From Choristoneura fumiferana (taxonomy: Eukaryota; Arthropoda; Insecta; Lepidoptera; Tortricidae), in the NCBI RefSeq assembly GCF_025370935.1, contig NC_133500.1:2334248-2398247 (forward strand): a stretch of 64,000 nucleotides of DNA. The letters are read 5' to 3'. Shown here one piece after another: positions 41,819 to 52,134 of this stretch. The translations under genes were made by a program, and so were the position numbers. Below the pieces are notes generated by a model, which saw only the letters and a list, made by a program, of their open reading frames with translations, was not told where the DNA came from and did not search any database. Numbering within the stretch: the first letter of the stretch is position 1; each line of letters starts with the position of its first letter.

Positions 41819-41900
41819 GGCTAGATTGTCTAACACACATCATCACCATTTCGTTCTACCGCCATCTTATACGATTTGAGAGAAATGATTGAGGTTGTGA
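41817..41900. mobile_element. MITE, TTGTCTAA family, copy 5 (truncated)
   Basis: GAGGCTAGATTGTCTAACAC, CACCATTTCGTTCTACCGCC, then lost at the hairpin element that starts at 41903. It lies head to tail with copy 4. Confidence 0.55.
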
Positions 41901-41902
41901 CC

Positions 41903-42015
41903 ATTGCCCTATTTCACGAAGCTACAAGTTACAATTTACAAGCGGTAGTCTTTGTTTGACAGTATGCATTGGAAAGAGACTACCGCTTGTTAATTGTGGC
42001 TTCGTGAAATGGGCC
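41903..42015. mobile_element. 113 bp hairpin MITE
   Basis: Arms TTGCCCTATTTCACGAAGC and GCTTCGTGAAATGGGCCA, plus ACAAGCGGTAGTC / GACTACCGCTTGT. It ends copy 5 of the neighbouring MITE family. Confidence 0.7.
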
Positions 42016-43374
42016 ACATGTCCGACAACAGCCGACAGGTTTCGTTGCTCTCGACTCGATCGACCTTTTCATGTCAATAAGGAGAAATAAAACGGTTGAA
42101 TATTTAATATTTATTTATTATCACAAAACGTGATCAACCCTCACACACCCAAACGGATTCAACTCACAAAGTTTGTGACTTCCAAAATGATTATTGGGAA
42201 CTTCTTCAGTTTTTACTTATTCATATTATTATGGATTTACATTGGCTTGCATTAAAAGTGTATAAATTTACATAATACGGCCATACATACTAATACATGT
42301 TTTAATAATATAGACTATCAATAACATTGATCTAATATACATACTATACTTCATTCCACATCGAGTAATAAAATCACATAGCGAACGCTAGGAAAATGTG
42401 AAATTCAATTAAATCTAAATTTTGTCACAAAAACCAATACATGAAGAATCTTCTAGGATTCAAGACAAAAACAATAATTTAATAATTAAACAAAAGTCCT
42501 TCTGTCACTTTGACATTTGCAGTTTGTAACTATTATGAATAAGAGGGTACATATCGTCACTACTTTAAAAAAAAACTTATCTCAAAGTAGATAATTTTTC
42601 TGAGTGGACCTTATGAACATTACGTCAAGGTTCAATTTTGTTGACATATTGATTTTAGATACGAGATTTAGTTATAATTTTCCACACTTTTTTTGTACAG
42701 GCAACACTGCCACATCTACCCGATTGGTCGAGAAGGTGTCAGATCGACATTGACATTTCGTTTTTACTGTTTTTGTCTTGAATTCAGAAGAAGTTCAGTG
42801 TGATCAACTGACTGGTAAATTGGTAATACATGTGATAAATCCACTGGCAAAAGAATACGTTTGGTTTGGCAACGGTTTTTTGCATCAGAGAGCTAATGTC
42901 ATGCGAAACTACCTAGAATTAATATATTCACAGATACAAAACTTCCATTTCAATTTAAAGTTTATTAATGCTTAACTATGAGTAAGACATGAAATGAGTC
43001 AAATTAGTAAATTGATGAACAAATAAGGTAAAAAACGGAGGGATATAAAACATACTCATCCAATGTTAATTTTGCTATCAATCTACTAAATTGATTACAG
43101 GTATATATAAAAATATGTTTACAACTATTTCAAGACTTTCTTTGTTCAAATATACCTACTGCTAGATCAAGATGTTGGAATTACAAAACAATGTCATAAA
43201 ATAAAACTTGCCCATATAATAAAAAACAAATTATGTACTGCAAAAGATGAAACTAAAGTGGTTTCAAATAAGTAGTTAAAAACCGCCAAATTTTACTGGT
43301 TTACGTCAAATTAACGTCCAAACCAAACGCACTCGATAAAATCGTTCAGGCTAGTTTCCAAACATTCCCGAAAC

Positions 43375-43470
43375 GTTCAATTTCTTAACACGTAATTTCT
43401 GCTATAGCGTATTTCTGCCATGGGGGAAGCCTATGTGCAACGGTGAACGTCCTACAGCTGATATGATGAT
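43375..43470 (+). repeat. LINE 3'-end scrap
   Basis: TGGGGGAAGCCTATGTGCAA ... GTCCTACAGCTGATATGATGAT resembles the end of the RTE-like LINE ORF at 46697-46877 with its TGA tail. Confidence 0.4.
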
Positions 43471-43732
43471 AACAATTCTCTGCTGTATAAGAGTGCCTGG
43501 GCAACTGAGCTTCGCTCTGACTAAAGCAGGCAGAGTTAAGAACTGCAAGAAAAATCGAGCAAGTTGCAATACATTGCGTAGCGTATAAAGCTTTCATGAT
43601 TAAAGTGACTAATAGAGCGCCACAATATAATGCAACTTGCACGATGTTTCTTGCAAGTCTAAACTGGGCTTAAAGCTGGAAAACACGTGTTTTGGAAACG
43701 ACAACAAAAAACAACATCATGGGAACTACTGT

Positions 43733-43863
43733 AAGGCCAGATTGTCTAATGTACACACAATCATTTTCACTAGTTCTTTCTGTCAAACGATAATAGGTGT
43801 GGATAGAAAGAGACGATGAATGCAATAGCTAGCGTCTACGAATAAGACAATACGGCCTCTGGT
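43733..43863. mobile_element. MITE, TTGTCTAA family, copy 6
   Basis: TAAGGCCAGATTGTCTAATG at the left, AATAAGACAATACGGCCTCTGG at the right. Interior CATTTTCACTAGTTCTTTCTGTCA. Confidence 0.68.
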
Positions 43864-43922
43864 ATTTTAGGATTTGATGTTTCCGAAACAATGCCTGAAC
43901 CTTTTTAAAACCGACATGATAT

Positions 43923-44136
43923 TTAATAGCTAAAGACAATTTTCCACGGCTGCGCCATGCTCGCTCCGGGCTTTCTCACCACGAGCACGTCATTACCTTT
44001 GTGTAGAGTCATCTGGAGGGCTGTCTGTTTGTCGCCCTGCACCAGCTTGGCGGTCTTCGGGGGGGCCTGGATGCCGGCGATCACGATCCTCTCGACCCAC
44101 GACCGGGTCGGGTACGACGCGTTCTCGTTTACGAAG
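43923..44136 (-). CDS. GANAB: Glucosidase II alpha, last exon
   Basis: Acceptor CCCTTCCAG (44138-44137), first base completes a codon, 71 codons to TAA. It encodes FVNENASYPTRSWVERIVIA then GIQAPPKTAKLV and VLVVRKPGASMAQPWKIVFS. In human GANAB the corresponding end is ...[20 protein letters not shown] ... [20 protein letters not shown]. This is the C-terminal beta-sandwich of the GH31 enzyme, in the ER lumen. Confidence 0.9.
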
Positions 44137-44485
44137 CTGGAAGGGAAACACTGTATCATACAACTATACTAATCGCGGTGTCGCTGCACGCGGGACAATA
44201 GTGTGAGCACAGTGGAGCGTATCGCGCGCTCACTTTCACTTGTGCTTTATAAAGTACGGTCGCCATCAGATATTTCGGATATCATATCGAACTCTAATAC
44301 CTTAACAATAGTGCATGTGCCGATATTTTTGACCACCCTGACCGCTCCGAAATATCAGATGCAACTGAACATTCGGCCGTTAGCCGTTATTCTAGTGTTT
44401 TCTATGAAGTACGCGAGGATGTAACAAGTTTACCATCACGGTCACCCTGGTTTATGGTACATAACCCTTGCAATGCAATACTCAC

Positions 44486-44595
44486 GAGTAAGTGATGCCG
44501 CTGGGCTCGTAGTCGATGTGCGCGTAGATGTATTTGTTGTTTTTGTGGTCGTACGTTTCGCCGTCGTCGATGTACAGGGAGCCGTGCGCCTTGTT
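44486..44595 (-). CDS. GANAB: Glucosidase II alpha, penultimate exon
   Basis: Acceptor AACACACAG, donor TACTC|GTGAGT. Phase 0 in, phase 2 out. NKAHGSLYIDDGETYDHKNN KYIYAHIDYE corresponds to human GELFLDDGHTFNYQ. This is the distal beta-domain of GH31 enzymes. Confidence 0.9.
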
Positions 44596-44799
44596 CTGTG
44601 TGTTACGATAAATAAATGTGTTACGCACCGGACAGACATACTTAAATAAATAGATGCATACACAGATTAACCTCCTGAGGCCCACCATATAAATATAAAA
44701 AATTACAGATTTTGAATCCTATGTTTCGAGAATAAAGTCAAATTGACGTGATATTAAAATAAGGACACAAAAGAAATTTTACTTTATTAAATTGTTGTG

Positions 44800-45002
44800 C
44801 AGTACGATTACTTGGAGTAAACACTTGACAGATGGCGTGCCTTCAGTCAATTTTCAACTTTGATCTCATACAAATAAAATGGTAAAATCTAAAACGTGTG
44901 GTAGCGGTATACTAAAAATGGCTTTATTTGTATGACGTCAAAGTAGAAAATTGACTGAAGTTACGCCCATCTGTCAAGTGTTAACTCCAAGTAATCGTAC
45001 TG
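44800..45002. mobile_element. 203 bp inverted-repeat element
   Basis: Left arm CAGTACGATTACTTGGAGT then AACACTTGACAGATGG; right arm CCATCTGTCAAGTGTTAACT then CCAAGTAATCGTACTG, nearly 60 bp of pairing. An identical left arm stops at the 260-N gap (57030-57078). Confidence 0.78.
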
Positions 45003-45034
45003 TAAGCCAGTAATTCCTATTGCAAATTGGGCCG

Positions 45035-45240
45035 CGCGAGGTAAACGTCCAATAGTAGATTGTACAACATGATCATAAAATGAGCCATTTTACCCAAGAC
45101 GTTGATATTGCCACCCGAACCGGTACGGCGAGGGTGGATAGACACGTCGAGGGGAAAATGGGTTCAATGCTCGAGTTTTACACTCTGCTTTTCACTTAGA
45201 TTGCGAGGAAATGAAATAGCAACAGTGGAAACAATGCATG
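45035..45240 (-). mobile_element. dispersed element, inverted fragment
   Basis: GATAGACACGTCGAGGGGAA, ATGCTCGAGTTTTACACTCTG and GAAATAGCAACAGTGGAAAC are the inverse of the right part of the elements at 17055-17720 and 62215-63022. Confidence 0.6.
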
Positions 45241-45848
45241 GCATGCAGAACTTATAGAGGCTTCAATTGAGTTCAGTTCATGCTTCCAATTCAAATGACA
45301 ATCGATATGCACTCCAAGGAATTTAAAAACTATCATATGTCCTTCCCCGGTACTCAAACACCCGACTGCGGGACTCGAAGTATACCGAATTTCATCTAAA
45401 TCGGTTCATCGGCTTAGGCGTGATGAACTTTCGCATTTATAATATTAGTGGGAAGTGGCATTGTAGCAGTTGTAACTTTTATTAACCAGGATAATACGGT
45501 ATTTGACTATTTTGTATGTTTTATAAAATAAAACTACACAATGCCTGTTATCGAATAAAGAAACAATTTTTAAGCTACCTTTACAAATAACAAAGTTATG
45601 AGGGTTTGAAATTCAAGATTAGACAGAGAAAGACATACTGGCATGTAACGTCACACGCCAGTGCCGCCATACACTGAGACAGGTATATAGATTTTTCAAA
45701 AATTCACTATAAATCCAATTTTCAACCGATTTAAGTTTTCTCTTCGCTAAACACTGCCTGTATATTTATATTTTCATAATAATATTAAGATATGGCAAAT
45801 TCAGGAGTTGTTGAATACCGTATTCCCAGTTAATTATTTAGCGGTCTG

Positions 45849-45899
45849 GTCGGCGCGGGTAGCGGGTAGCGGGTCGCGGGTAGCGGGTCGCGGGTAGCG
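45849..45899. repeat. GCGGGTAGCGGGTC minisatellite
   Basis: About seven 7-bp units GCGGGTA / GCGGGTC arranged as a higher-order 14-mer. It lies in a GANAB intron about 15 bp from an exon. Confidence 0.85.
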
Positions 45900-45913
45900 C
45901 GTGTAGTACTCAC

Positions 45914-46027
45914 GTCAGCGTCGAGCGCGACGACGAACGTGTAGGGGTCGTTGGCCATGAGCGCGGACGAGCGGCGCACGCGCTCCTTGCGCGGTATTAT
46001 GGTGCCGCCGCGCTGGTACACCGGGAT
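45914..46027 (-). CDS. GANAB: Glucosidase II alpha, exon after the barrel
   Basis: Acceptor CCCCGTAG, donor GAC|GTGAGT, phase 0 at both ends, 38 codons. IPVYQRGGTIIPRKERVRRS SALMANDPYTFVVALDADV closely matches human [20 protein letters not shown]. QRGG is a GH31 family signature following the catalytic barrel. Confidence 0.93.
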
Positions 46028-46696
46028 CTACGGGGAACATATTACAATTACACAATCTGTATATATAAAATAGTCGTGTTAGTTACACCATTTATAACTC
46101 AAGAACGGCTTCGTCAGGAATAGGATAATAAGTATTGTTCACTGTTTATGTAATATCTTATTTATACTCGTCATGCTTATGCCCATTTATGTTTCTATTT
46201 CGAGATATGCAACATGATGATCTTGCATTATTCGTTTTCGCACAGCATCGATATTTTGTGGAACAACCCTGGAATTCGCCCGAGAGCATATGACGTCCAC
46301 GATTGAACTCACAAAACAAGCGATAGACACTTATTTTCGATGGGGCTCGATCACTAAAAGTCGAAGCACTGTTACGTTAAACCACGGCGAAAATCATAAT
46401 AAACAATCGTATGAAAATTTTCACGAGTGAGTTCCGTTTTTGCAGCGACCTGATATGTTAAAGCCACCAAAAAACAGAAGAATAAGTACTTGAGAAAAAG
46501 AAATTTATACCGACTATTTAAAATAAAGGTTAAAATTACGGCTTCTATATTAGTTAATTTTTCCGATTCCGGATACATAAGTAGCAGCCCTCGTATATAA
46601 AGACAAAGACACGGTGCTATAGATGATTGTAACCACGATGGTTACCTTAGATAACCGTAACAGATAACCGTTGGGGGAGAAAAGTCCTCGAGTGGC

Positions 46697-46877
46697 GACT
46701 ACGAACCGGAAGACGAAGCGTTGGCAGGCCTCCCACCAGGTGGACTGACGACATCGTGAGAGTAGGGGGAAACCGGTGGATGCAAGTGTCGAGTTGTCGT
46801 TCATTGTGGCGTTCTAAGGGGGAGGCCTTTGTCAAGCAGTGGACGTCTTCCGGCTGATGATGATGATGATGATGGTT
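46697..46877 (+). mobile_element. RTE-like LINE 3' end with TGA tail
   Basis: The plus strand encodes RRSVGRPPTRWTDDIVRVGG then NRWMQVSSCRSLWRSKGEAF and VKQWTSSG-stop (46855-46857), the conserved end of RTE-clade LINE ORF2, followed directly by (TGATGA)n. The tail reaches within a few bases of the GANAB exon end at 46880. Confidence 0.78.
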
Positions 46878-46879
46878 AC

Positions 46880-47037
46880 CTTAGCGATATTGACGTCCTG
46901 CGTGAAGTACCCGTTAGCCGCGTGGGGCTGGTACGAGTCCACGTCGTACCACAGCGCGCCGGCCCCCTTGCCGGGCAGGTACACGCGCACGCTCGACACG
47001 CCGGGCTCCACCACCGGACGGATCAGGAGCTCCTCAC
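46880..47037 (-). CDS. GANAB: Glucosidase II alpha, exon (post-barrel domain)
   Basis: Acceptor TGTGTTCAG, donor AAG|GTAACC. Phase 1 in, phase 0 out. EELLIRPVVEPGVSSVRVYL PGKGAGALWYDVDSYQPHAA corresponds to human [33 protein letters not shown]. The downstream intron begins GTAACC and runs immediately into the tail of a LINE inserted in antisense. Confidence 0.92.
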
Positions 47038-47086
47038 CTGAACACAACCATTGTATTAAGATAACTCTGTTAAATCCTACTAATAT

Positions 47087-47358
47087 TATAAATGAGAGAG
47101 TTAGGACCTTGTGCAAGGTCCGCCCGGATTGCTACCACCATCTTGCTCGCTAATCCTGCCGTGAAGCACCAGTGCTTGCACTGTTGTGTTTCGGCGTGGA
47201 GAGTAAGACAGCCGGTGAAATTACTGGCACTTGTGGTTTCCCATCTTAGGCCTCTAGGTTGGCGACGCATCTGTAATCCCCCTGGTGTTGCAGGTGTCTA
47301 TGGGCGGTGGTGATCTCTTACCATCAGGAGACCCACTTACTCCTTTCTTAAAAAAAAA
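47087..47358 (+). mobile_element. 5'-truncated LINE tail
   Basis: GACCTTGTGCAAGGTCCGCC, TTGCACTGTTGTGTTTCGGC, GACAGCCGGTGAAATTACTG, CTATGGGCGGTGGTGATCTC and TACCATCAGGAGACCCACTT then an A-rich tail. It matches 54335-54605 throughout. It sits about 50 bp upstream of a GANAB exon, antisense to the gene. Confidence 0.75.
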
Positions 47359-47575
47359 AAGTTAAAACGGTTCTGGTATTTACCACATTTTACGCAATAA
47401 ATAAATTTGAATTGCTCTTAAAAACGACTGAACAGTTAAAATAAAACTTTCACTTATAGAAAGATACGTTATCGCCGAGTAATATAAGCTATATTTTATC
47501 TCGGGAACCTGCAAACTTCCTATGGGACACAGACAAAGTAGCGAGCCAAATTAACTAAATAGTGAGATTAGCTAC

Positions 47576-47688
47576 CGAGCAGATAATGGTCGTCGATGGT
47601 GAAGGTGTCCTCCTCCTCAGGGAACTCCTGGAACAGCGGCCGCATGACCGGCAGACCGTCCAAGGAGTGCTCGTAGAACAGCGTGTAC
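47576..47688 (-). CDS. GANAB: Glucosidase II alpha, exon (end of barrel)
   Basis: Acceptor GTTGACAG, donor CTCG|GTAGCT. It enters with one base completing a Trp codon and exits in phase 1. YTLFYEHSLDGLPVMRPLFQ then TFTIDDHYLLG corresponds to human YTLFYQAHREGFPVMRPLWV ... FNIDDQYLLG. Confidence 0.93.
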
Positions 47689-47924
47689 CTGTCAACACAC
47701 GTACTTGGAATGCTGCTGGAATAGTCCCACTATAAAACTCGTACTATACCCACTATAATACTAAACTACTAAACCCTAACTATAAAAAAATATATAATAT
47801 CAAATAAATAAGTAGGTACTAGTAATAACCAATCTTATTTGTCACATTTAAAGTACCCCGCTTAAAATGTATTGTTATCGATAAACATACATAACAGAAC
47901 AATGCGCATCTCTACCTCTTAGGG

Positions 47925-48144
47925 CAGTGGTGGGCAAAGTTTCTTCATGGGGGGGCCAGAAAGTTACAGATATTTTAGAGGAGGGCCAGGATTACACCGT
48001 TCTATTTTATATTTTTTTTATATTTTTGCCAAATAATGAAATTATATTATGATCGCGGGCCATATAGGTAGGTACTATTCACTTCGAAGGAACGTCGGCG
48101 GGCCGGATTCAATTCCTTCGCGGGCCGTACTTTGCCCATCACTG
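47925..48144. mobile_element. hAT-type MITE, longer copy
   Basis: CAGTGGTGGGCAAAGTTTCT at the left and GTACTTTGCCCATCACTG at the right. It matches 17125-17311 but retains about 23 bp (GGATTCAATTCCTTCGCGGG) missing there. The flanking octamers TCTTAGGG and TCTTACCT match only in the first five bases. Confidence 0.75.
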
Positions 48145-48433
48145 TCTTACCTAGTACCGTCACCCATTATGTGCGAGAGAGAATTGAGGTGCGCTGTTTC
48201 GTTTGGACTTTTTGTGGCCCGGACTGCCGCGAGTTCTTGCGTTTAGTATAATTAATTATTCCTATTATTTTTTCGAAGCTTAGACTGCGTTTTCATCAGA
48301 GATGTGCGAGAAATGTTTTTCTTGAAATGACGAACCAATAGAATCACTTCATTCACCTATCCTCGCACAGCACCGCTCTGGTGGAAACAGCTCAGCGGAG
48401 CGAGGCGAGGTAAATGAAGCGTTTCTATTAAAA

Positions 48434-48597
48434 AAATACAAACTGAGACATGGATGCACAGAAAAACCAGAGACCATACAGCGCTGGGAATCGAACCCAG
48501 GTCCTCAGCATTCCGTGCTGCGTGCCATACTCCCACACTACCACTGGACAGGAGTACAGACACGAATTTCTCCTTTGCACCCATATCTCAGGTTGCT
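48434..48597 (-). mobile_element. SINE family C, minus
   Basis: Minus strand: CCAGTGGTAGTGTGGGAGTA, then GGACCTGGGTTCGATTCCCAG (B-box region) and CTGGTTTTTCTGTGCATCCA. A tRNA-like head shared with the plus copy at 51789-51955. Confidence 0.75.
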
Positions 48598-49137
48598 TAT
48601 TTCTACTACGCTACTTAAGCAGCAGCACTAGCGACATCTATGTTTCGCTCTCATCGAGAGCCGTAACATACTTTCGGAACTAACCGCTCACCCAGTCAAG
48701 AGATGTCGCTACTTGTCGTTACTTGTTCTATTGATTCATGAACGTATAGTATTAGTAGTATAGTTTACGTCAACATGGGAAAATTAGTTGCAAGCCATCA
48801 GGAACTGCTTTTTGTCAAAAAGTGTATTTGGAATGGCACACATAATATTTAATAAATTACCAAAACTATTATTAAGTTGGAAAACATAAACGAATTTAAG
48901 CAGGCTCGAAGAAGCATTTCAATTCAAGAATATTTAAAAGACACTCATAATTTATATTAGAATATATGTACATAAGTAGTTACTATTATAAATGCAAGTG
49001 ATACAAGCAACTTAAAAATATTTTTACATGTCTTTCTGACAAACATGTCGCACTATAAATTGTATGTTAACCATATTCTTTGTATGTTTGAAGCAAATAA
49101 ATGATTGATTTACTGATGAAAATACATTCTCGCACAT

Positions 49138-49290
49138 CAAAGTCAAAGTCAAAGTCAAAATATCTTTATTCAATTTAGGCTATAACAAGCACTTGTGAAT
49201 GTCAAAAAAATCTACCACCGGTTCGGAAAAACCTCTGTTGAGAAAAATCCGGCAAGAAACTCAACGAGGTATATTTTTTTTTAAACAGAT
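49138..49290 (-). repeat. retroposon end with (AAAGTC)n
   Basis: CAAAGTCAAAGTCAAAGTC then AAAATATCTTTATTCAATTTAGG and TCCGGCAAGAAACTCAACGAG. A common lepidopteran retroposon 3' end read in reverse. It lies in a GANAB intron. Confidence 0.6.
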
Positions 49291-49533
49291 TTACAATATT
49301 ATTAAATGATATGTATGTACATCACCAGTATTTAACACAACTGTATTTTAACACAGTAGGTTCGCTATTTGAAGGGATCGCTAATGCGGATCGGAATTAT
49401 TACTCTCTGGTAGATACGGACCCTAAGTCTAAAAACAGCGGGATAACGATAAACGAACTCTACGCGGACGGTGCCGCGGGTAAACACTAGTGTGTAAATT
49501 AAGGTTTCTCTTCTTATACGTTTGACTACTGAC

Positions 49534-49671
49534 CAGTAGTCGAGAGAGCGTAACCGCCGCCTCACGCGTCACGCAGAAGGCGGTGGTGGCGGGCTCGTAC
49601 AGCCAGGCCGGCGCCGCGCTTGGTCTCGATGTGCGAGTGCGCGCCGGAAGAACGGCTGGTAAAGCACCCGC
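49534..49671 (-). pseudogene. GANAB: Glucosidase II alpha exon with several frame breaks
   Basis: Acceptor TTTCCGCAG and donor CTACTG|GTCAGT fit the neighbours (phase 0 in, phase 2 out), but the 138-bp length is divisible by three, whereas two extra bases are needed. Recognisable GANAB words occur in different frames: QPFFR, then AHSHIETKR, then WLYEPATTA, then RDA and the end of ..LDYW. Human GANAB has QPFFRAHAHLD, EPWLL and DIIRDALGQRYSLLPFW here. This exon carries the substrate-side Arg/His of the active site. At least four small indels are needed, while all exons around it are clean or nearly so. Confidence 0.8.
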
Positions 49672-50045
49672 CTGCGGAAACAGAAGAGTGGTTAAGGTTT
49701 GTACAGCAAAAGAATAAACCGGCCAAGAGCGTTTCGTACACGCCTAAGATGAGAGTTCCGTAGCCATTACGAAAAAATGAAGTAATATTTTTCTAAGGAT
49801 TTCGTATTGTGTACAGAATCTTCCAAGGTTACGTATATTTTATACCTTAGGCTGCTATTTATTCTTAAACTACTAATAATTCTCAAGCAATCTTAGCCGT
49901 GTCAATTTTCCTTGTAAATTTGATATACTTACTTCCATCCTGAATGTTTTTAAATTTTTCTCTCCCAACAGTAGATTTTGAGTTTTTTTATTTCACCACT
50001 TTGTCGACGTGACTGATATGTATCTATATCGCAAAATTATAGCTT

Positions 50046-50165
50046 TTCTAATACTAACGGTCTCTGAGCTTAGGCGGCTTAGCCGCGGACAGACAGACAG
50101 ACAGACGGACAGACATGGCGAAACTATAAGGGTTCCGTTTTTGCCCCTTTGGCTACGGAACCCTA
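50046..50165. repeat. GGGTTCCGT repeat with GACAGACAGA tract
   Basis: Contains CGGACAGACAGACAGACAGACG and ends GGGTTCCGTTTTTGCCCC ... TACGGAACCCTAAAAA. The same GGTTCCGTA/ACGGAACCC words occur at 55405-55800 and near 16715. Confidence 0.5.
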
Positions 50166-50221
50166 AAAAACGCCCCTATTATATCATCATAATCCTCGAC
50201 TGTACAAAGTGGGTCACTAAC

Positions 50222-50387
50222 CTGGTACCAGCGCGTCATGAGCTCAGCCTCTGGGTACTTGAAGAAGCCGCCGACGTCGGAGCCAACAGAAGCTGATGCA
50301 GCAGCAGCCATAGAGATACACATCGGCACGGACACCGCCAGGAAGCCCCACTCGGCCGCGTTGTCACCCGTCCACACCGCTGCGTAC
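50222..50387 (-). CDS. GANAB: Glucosidase II alpha, exon with the acid/base Asp
   Basis: Acceptor CATGCAG, donor TACCAG|GTTAGT, 55 codons plus one base. YAAVWTGDNAAEWGFLAVSV PMCISM matches human [26 protein letters not shown]; the Asp of WTGDN is the GH31 acid/base (Asp618 in human GANAB). It ends GSDVGGFFKYPEAELMTRWY Q. Between PMCISM and GSDVGG the reading AAAASASV replaces the expected small-hydrophobic GLSFxG, best explained by two compensating one-base shifts. Confidence 0.92.
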
Positions 50388-51002
50388 CTGCATGCATCAC
50401 ATAAGGCTCGGTCAACTTTTTCTTGTCACTCGTTGCTATAGTTACGGTCCCCTGGGTCATTCTTTAATGTAAAGTTATTGGTTTAAAATTTGCCAAACAT
50501 GCATTTGTCGGTACCTTTAAGCCTCCTATAATTGGTCACCTATAATAAACATGTTAATATGATGAATGTGACACATTTCTTCTATTATAGTGTACTCGCT
50601 GAGGGGACAGAATAACCAACAAAAATAGTTTAATCCACCTCCTCCAACAACAACAACCCCAGACAACTCCTCAATTTGCCATATCCTGTTAATTATTATA
50701 AAAATATAGACATACAGACAACGTTTAGTGAAGAGAAAAATTGATTCGGTTAAAAATTGGATTTTAAGTGATTTTTTTGAAAAAATAAATATATGTCTCT
50801 TTCTAAAATGCTTTTTGTATGCAGCAAGTATGGCTTACTTGCGTGTGACGTCTTATGTAAGTAAGTCATTTTCTGTCTAAATCTTCCAACCTGTATAAAC
50901 TTGTTATTTTTAAAGCTAGATTAAAAATTGTTTTTCGATAACATGCATTGTGAAGCTTGATTCATGAAATAAATAAAGAAGACAAATACCGCATTATGCA
51001 CG

Positions 51003-51228
51003 ACCAATGACTCCTTGAGTAGTTGGTACTTATGGGCGGTGGTGATCTTCTATCTGTATTATTACTGGTATTTTATATTGTACGTCCGAGAAGGAAACTT
51101 TTAACACTTATTTCAAGCTACCATCGTTTGTTACCAATCACAGTTATACACAATATGTTCATTTCCTATATTCCCATCAGATGACCCGCTTGCTTATTTA
51201 CCTCCCTCTCATAATAATAAAAAAACTG
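51003..51228 (+). repeat. LINE 3' tail, interrupted
   Basis: GACTCCTTGAGTAGTTGGTA, TGGGCGGTGGTGATCTT, then an insertion, then CATCAGATGACCCGCTTGCT and TCATAATAATAAAAAAA. Family member of 23660-23770. Confidence 0.5.
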
Positions 51229-51788
51229 AAACAATTATGGTACTATTCAATGGAAAAAAATCAATTGTGTAAACAAATGTGGTGACTGACATTGACACTT
51301 GACTGACGACTGGCTGACTGACTGACTGACGTTGGCTCTAGTGATGTGAAAGCTCTTTAAATACTTCAATCAGCAGTAAATAATTATTTTGAATTTACTC
51401 ATATTTCATTATTTAATGTTTTCCCTAAGTTTAATTTTTAAAAATGGCGAATCACGTATTCTCTTAGTCCTGTTCAAGAGTCATTCACAATGTTTCCATG
51501 TCCCTTTTAACTTAAAATGTTTAATAGCATTTTCACAAAGTTTTAGAATTAGGTATATCTTCAATATATATATACCTAACGTTTTTTCCATACAAACTTA
51601 CACTCCCCTTTATACCCCTTTAAGGGTAGAATTTTTAAAATGGTGAAACATGTATATCCACTTATATTTTTTGACGTATATTTATTTTCCCCAAGGTTTA
51701 TGATGGAGTATTTTAGAATTGAAAGGGTCAGTTAAAATATGGATTAATTTAGATTTTTTGCTGCTTAAGTATCGTAGTAAGTAAAAGG

Positions 51789-51955
51789 CAACCTGAGATA
51801 TGTGTGCATAGGAGAAATTTGTATCTTGACTCCTGTCCAACGGTGGTGTAGGGTTATAGTACGCAGTACGGATGCTGAGGACCTAGGTTCGATCCCAGCG
51901 CTGGTTCTTTTTCTGGTTTTTCTGTGCATCCATGTCTGAGTTTGTATTTTCGATA
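51789..51955 (+). mobile_element. SINE family C, plus
   Basis: CAACCTGAGATATGTGTGCA, CCAACGGTGGTGTAGGGTTA (A-box region), GGACCTAGGTTCGATCCCAG (B box) and CTGGTTTTTCTGTGCATCCA. Inverse of 48434-48597. Confidence 0.75.
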
Positions 51956-52134
51956 TAATTTAGAAGAGGCATTTTTAAATTTACATAAGACAGGGAAATG
52001 AAGAGTAGACACAGGGAAGTGATTCAAAATGATTGTTTGGTCCAACAATGGACTCACAGTAAATATGATAAGTACTAGTAAATAGAAATCTACATAATTT
52101 CTACTATAATACTCTTTTATCGTCCAACTAGTGT

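Larger units (their letters stand above)
38299..43922. other. intergenic stretch, repeats only
   Basis: No exon recognised. It contains a half copy of a mariner-like hairpin (39258-39470), a GC-richer unknown piece (39025-39240), hairpin MITEs (40393, 41283, 41903) and TTGTCTAA-family MITEs (41704, 41817, 43733). A plausible AATAAA for the C2H2 gene is at 38600-38605. Confidence 0.5.

Noticed and set aside
46829..47153. Plus-strand frames over 46.8-47.15 kb
   Set aside because: Antisense to the GANAB exon and to a LINE tail with a GAT repeat.
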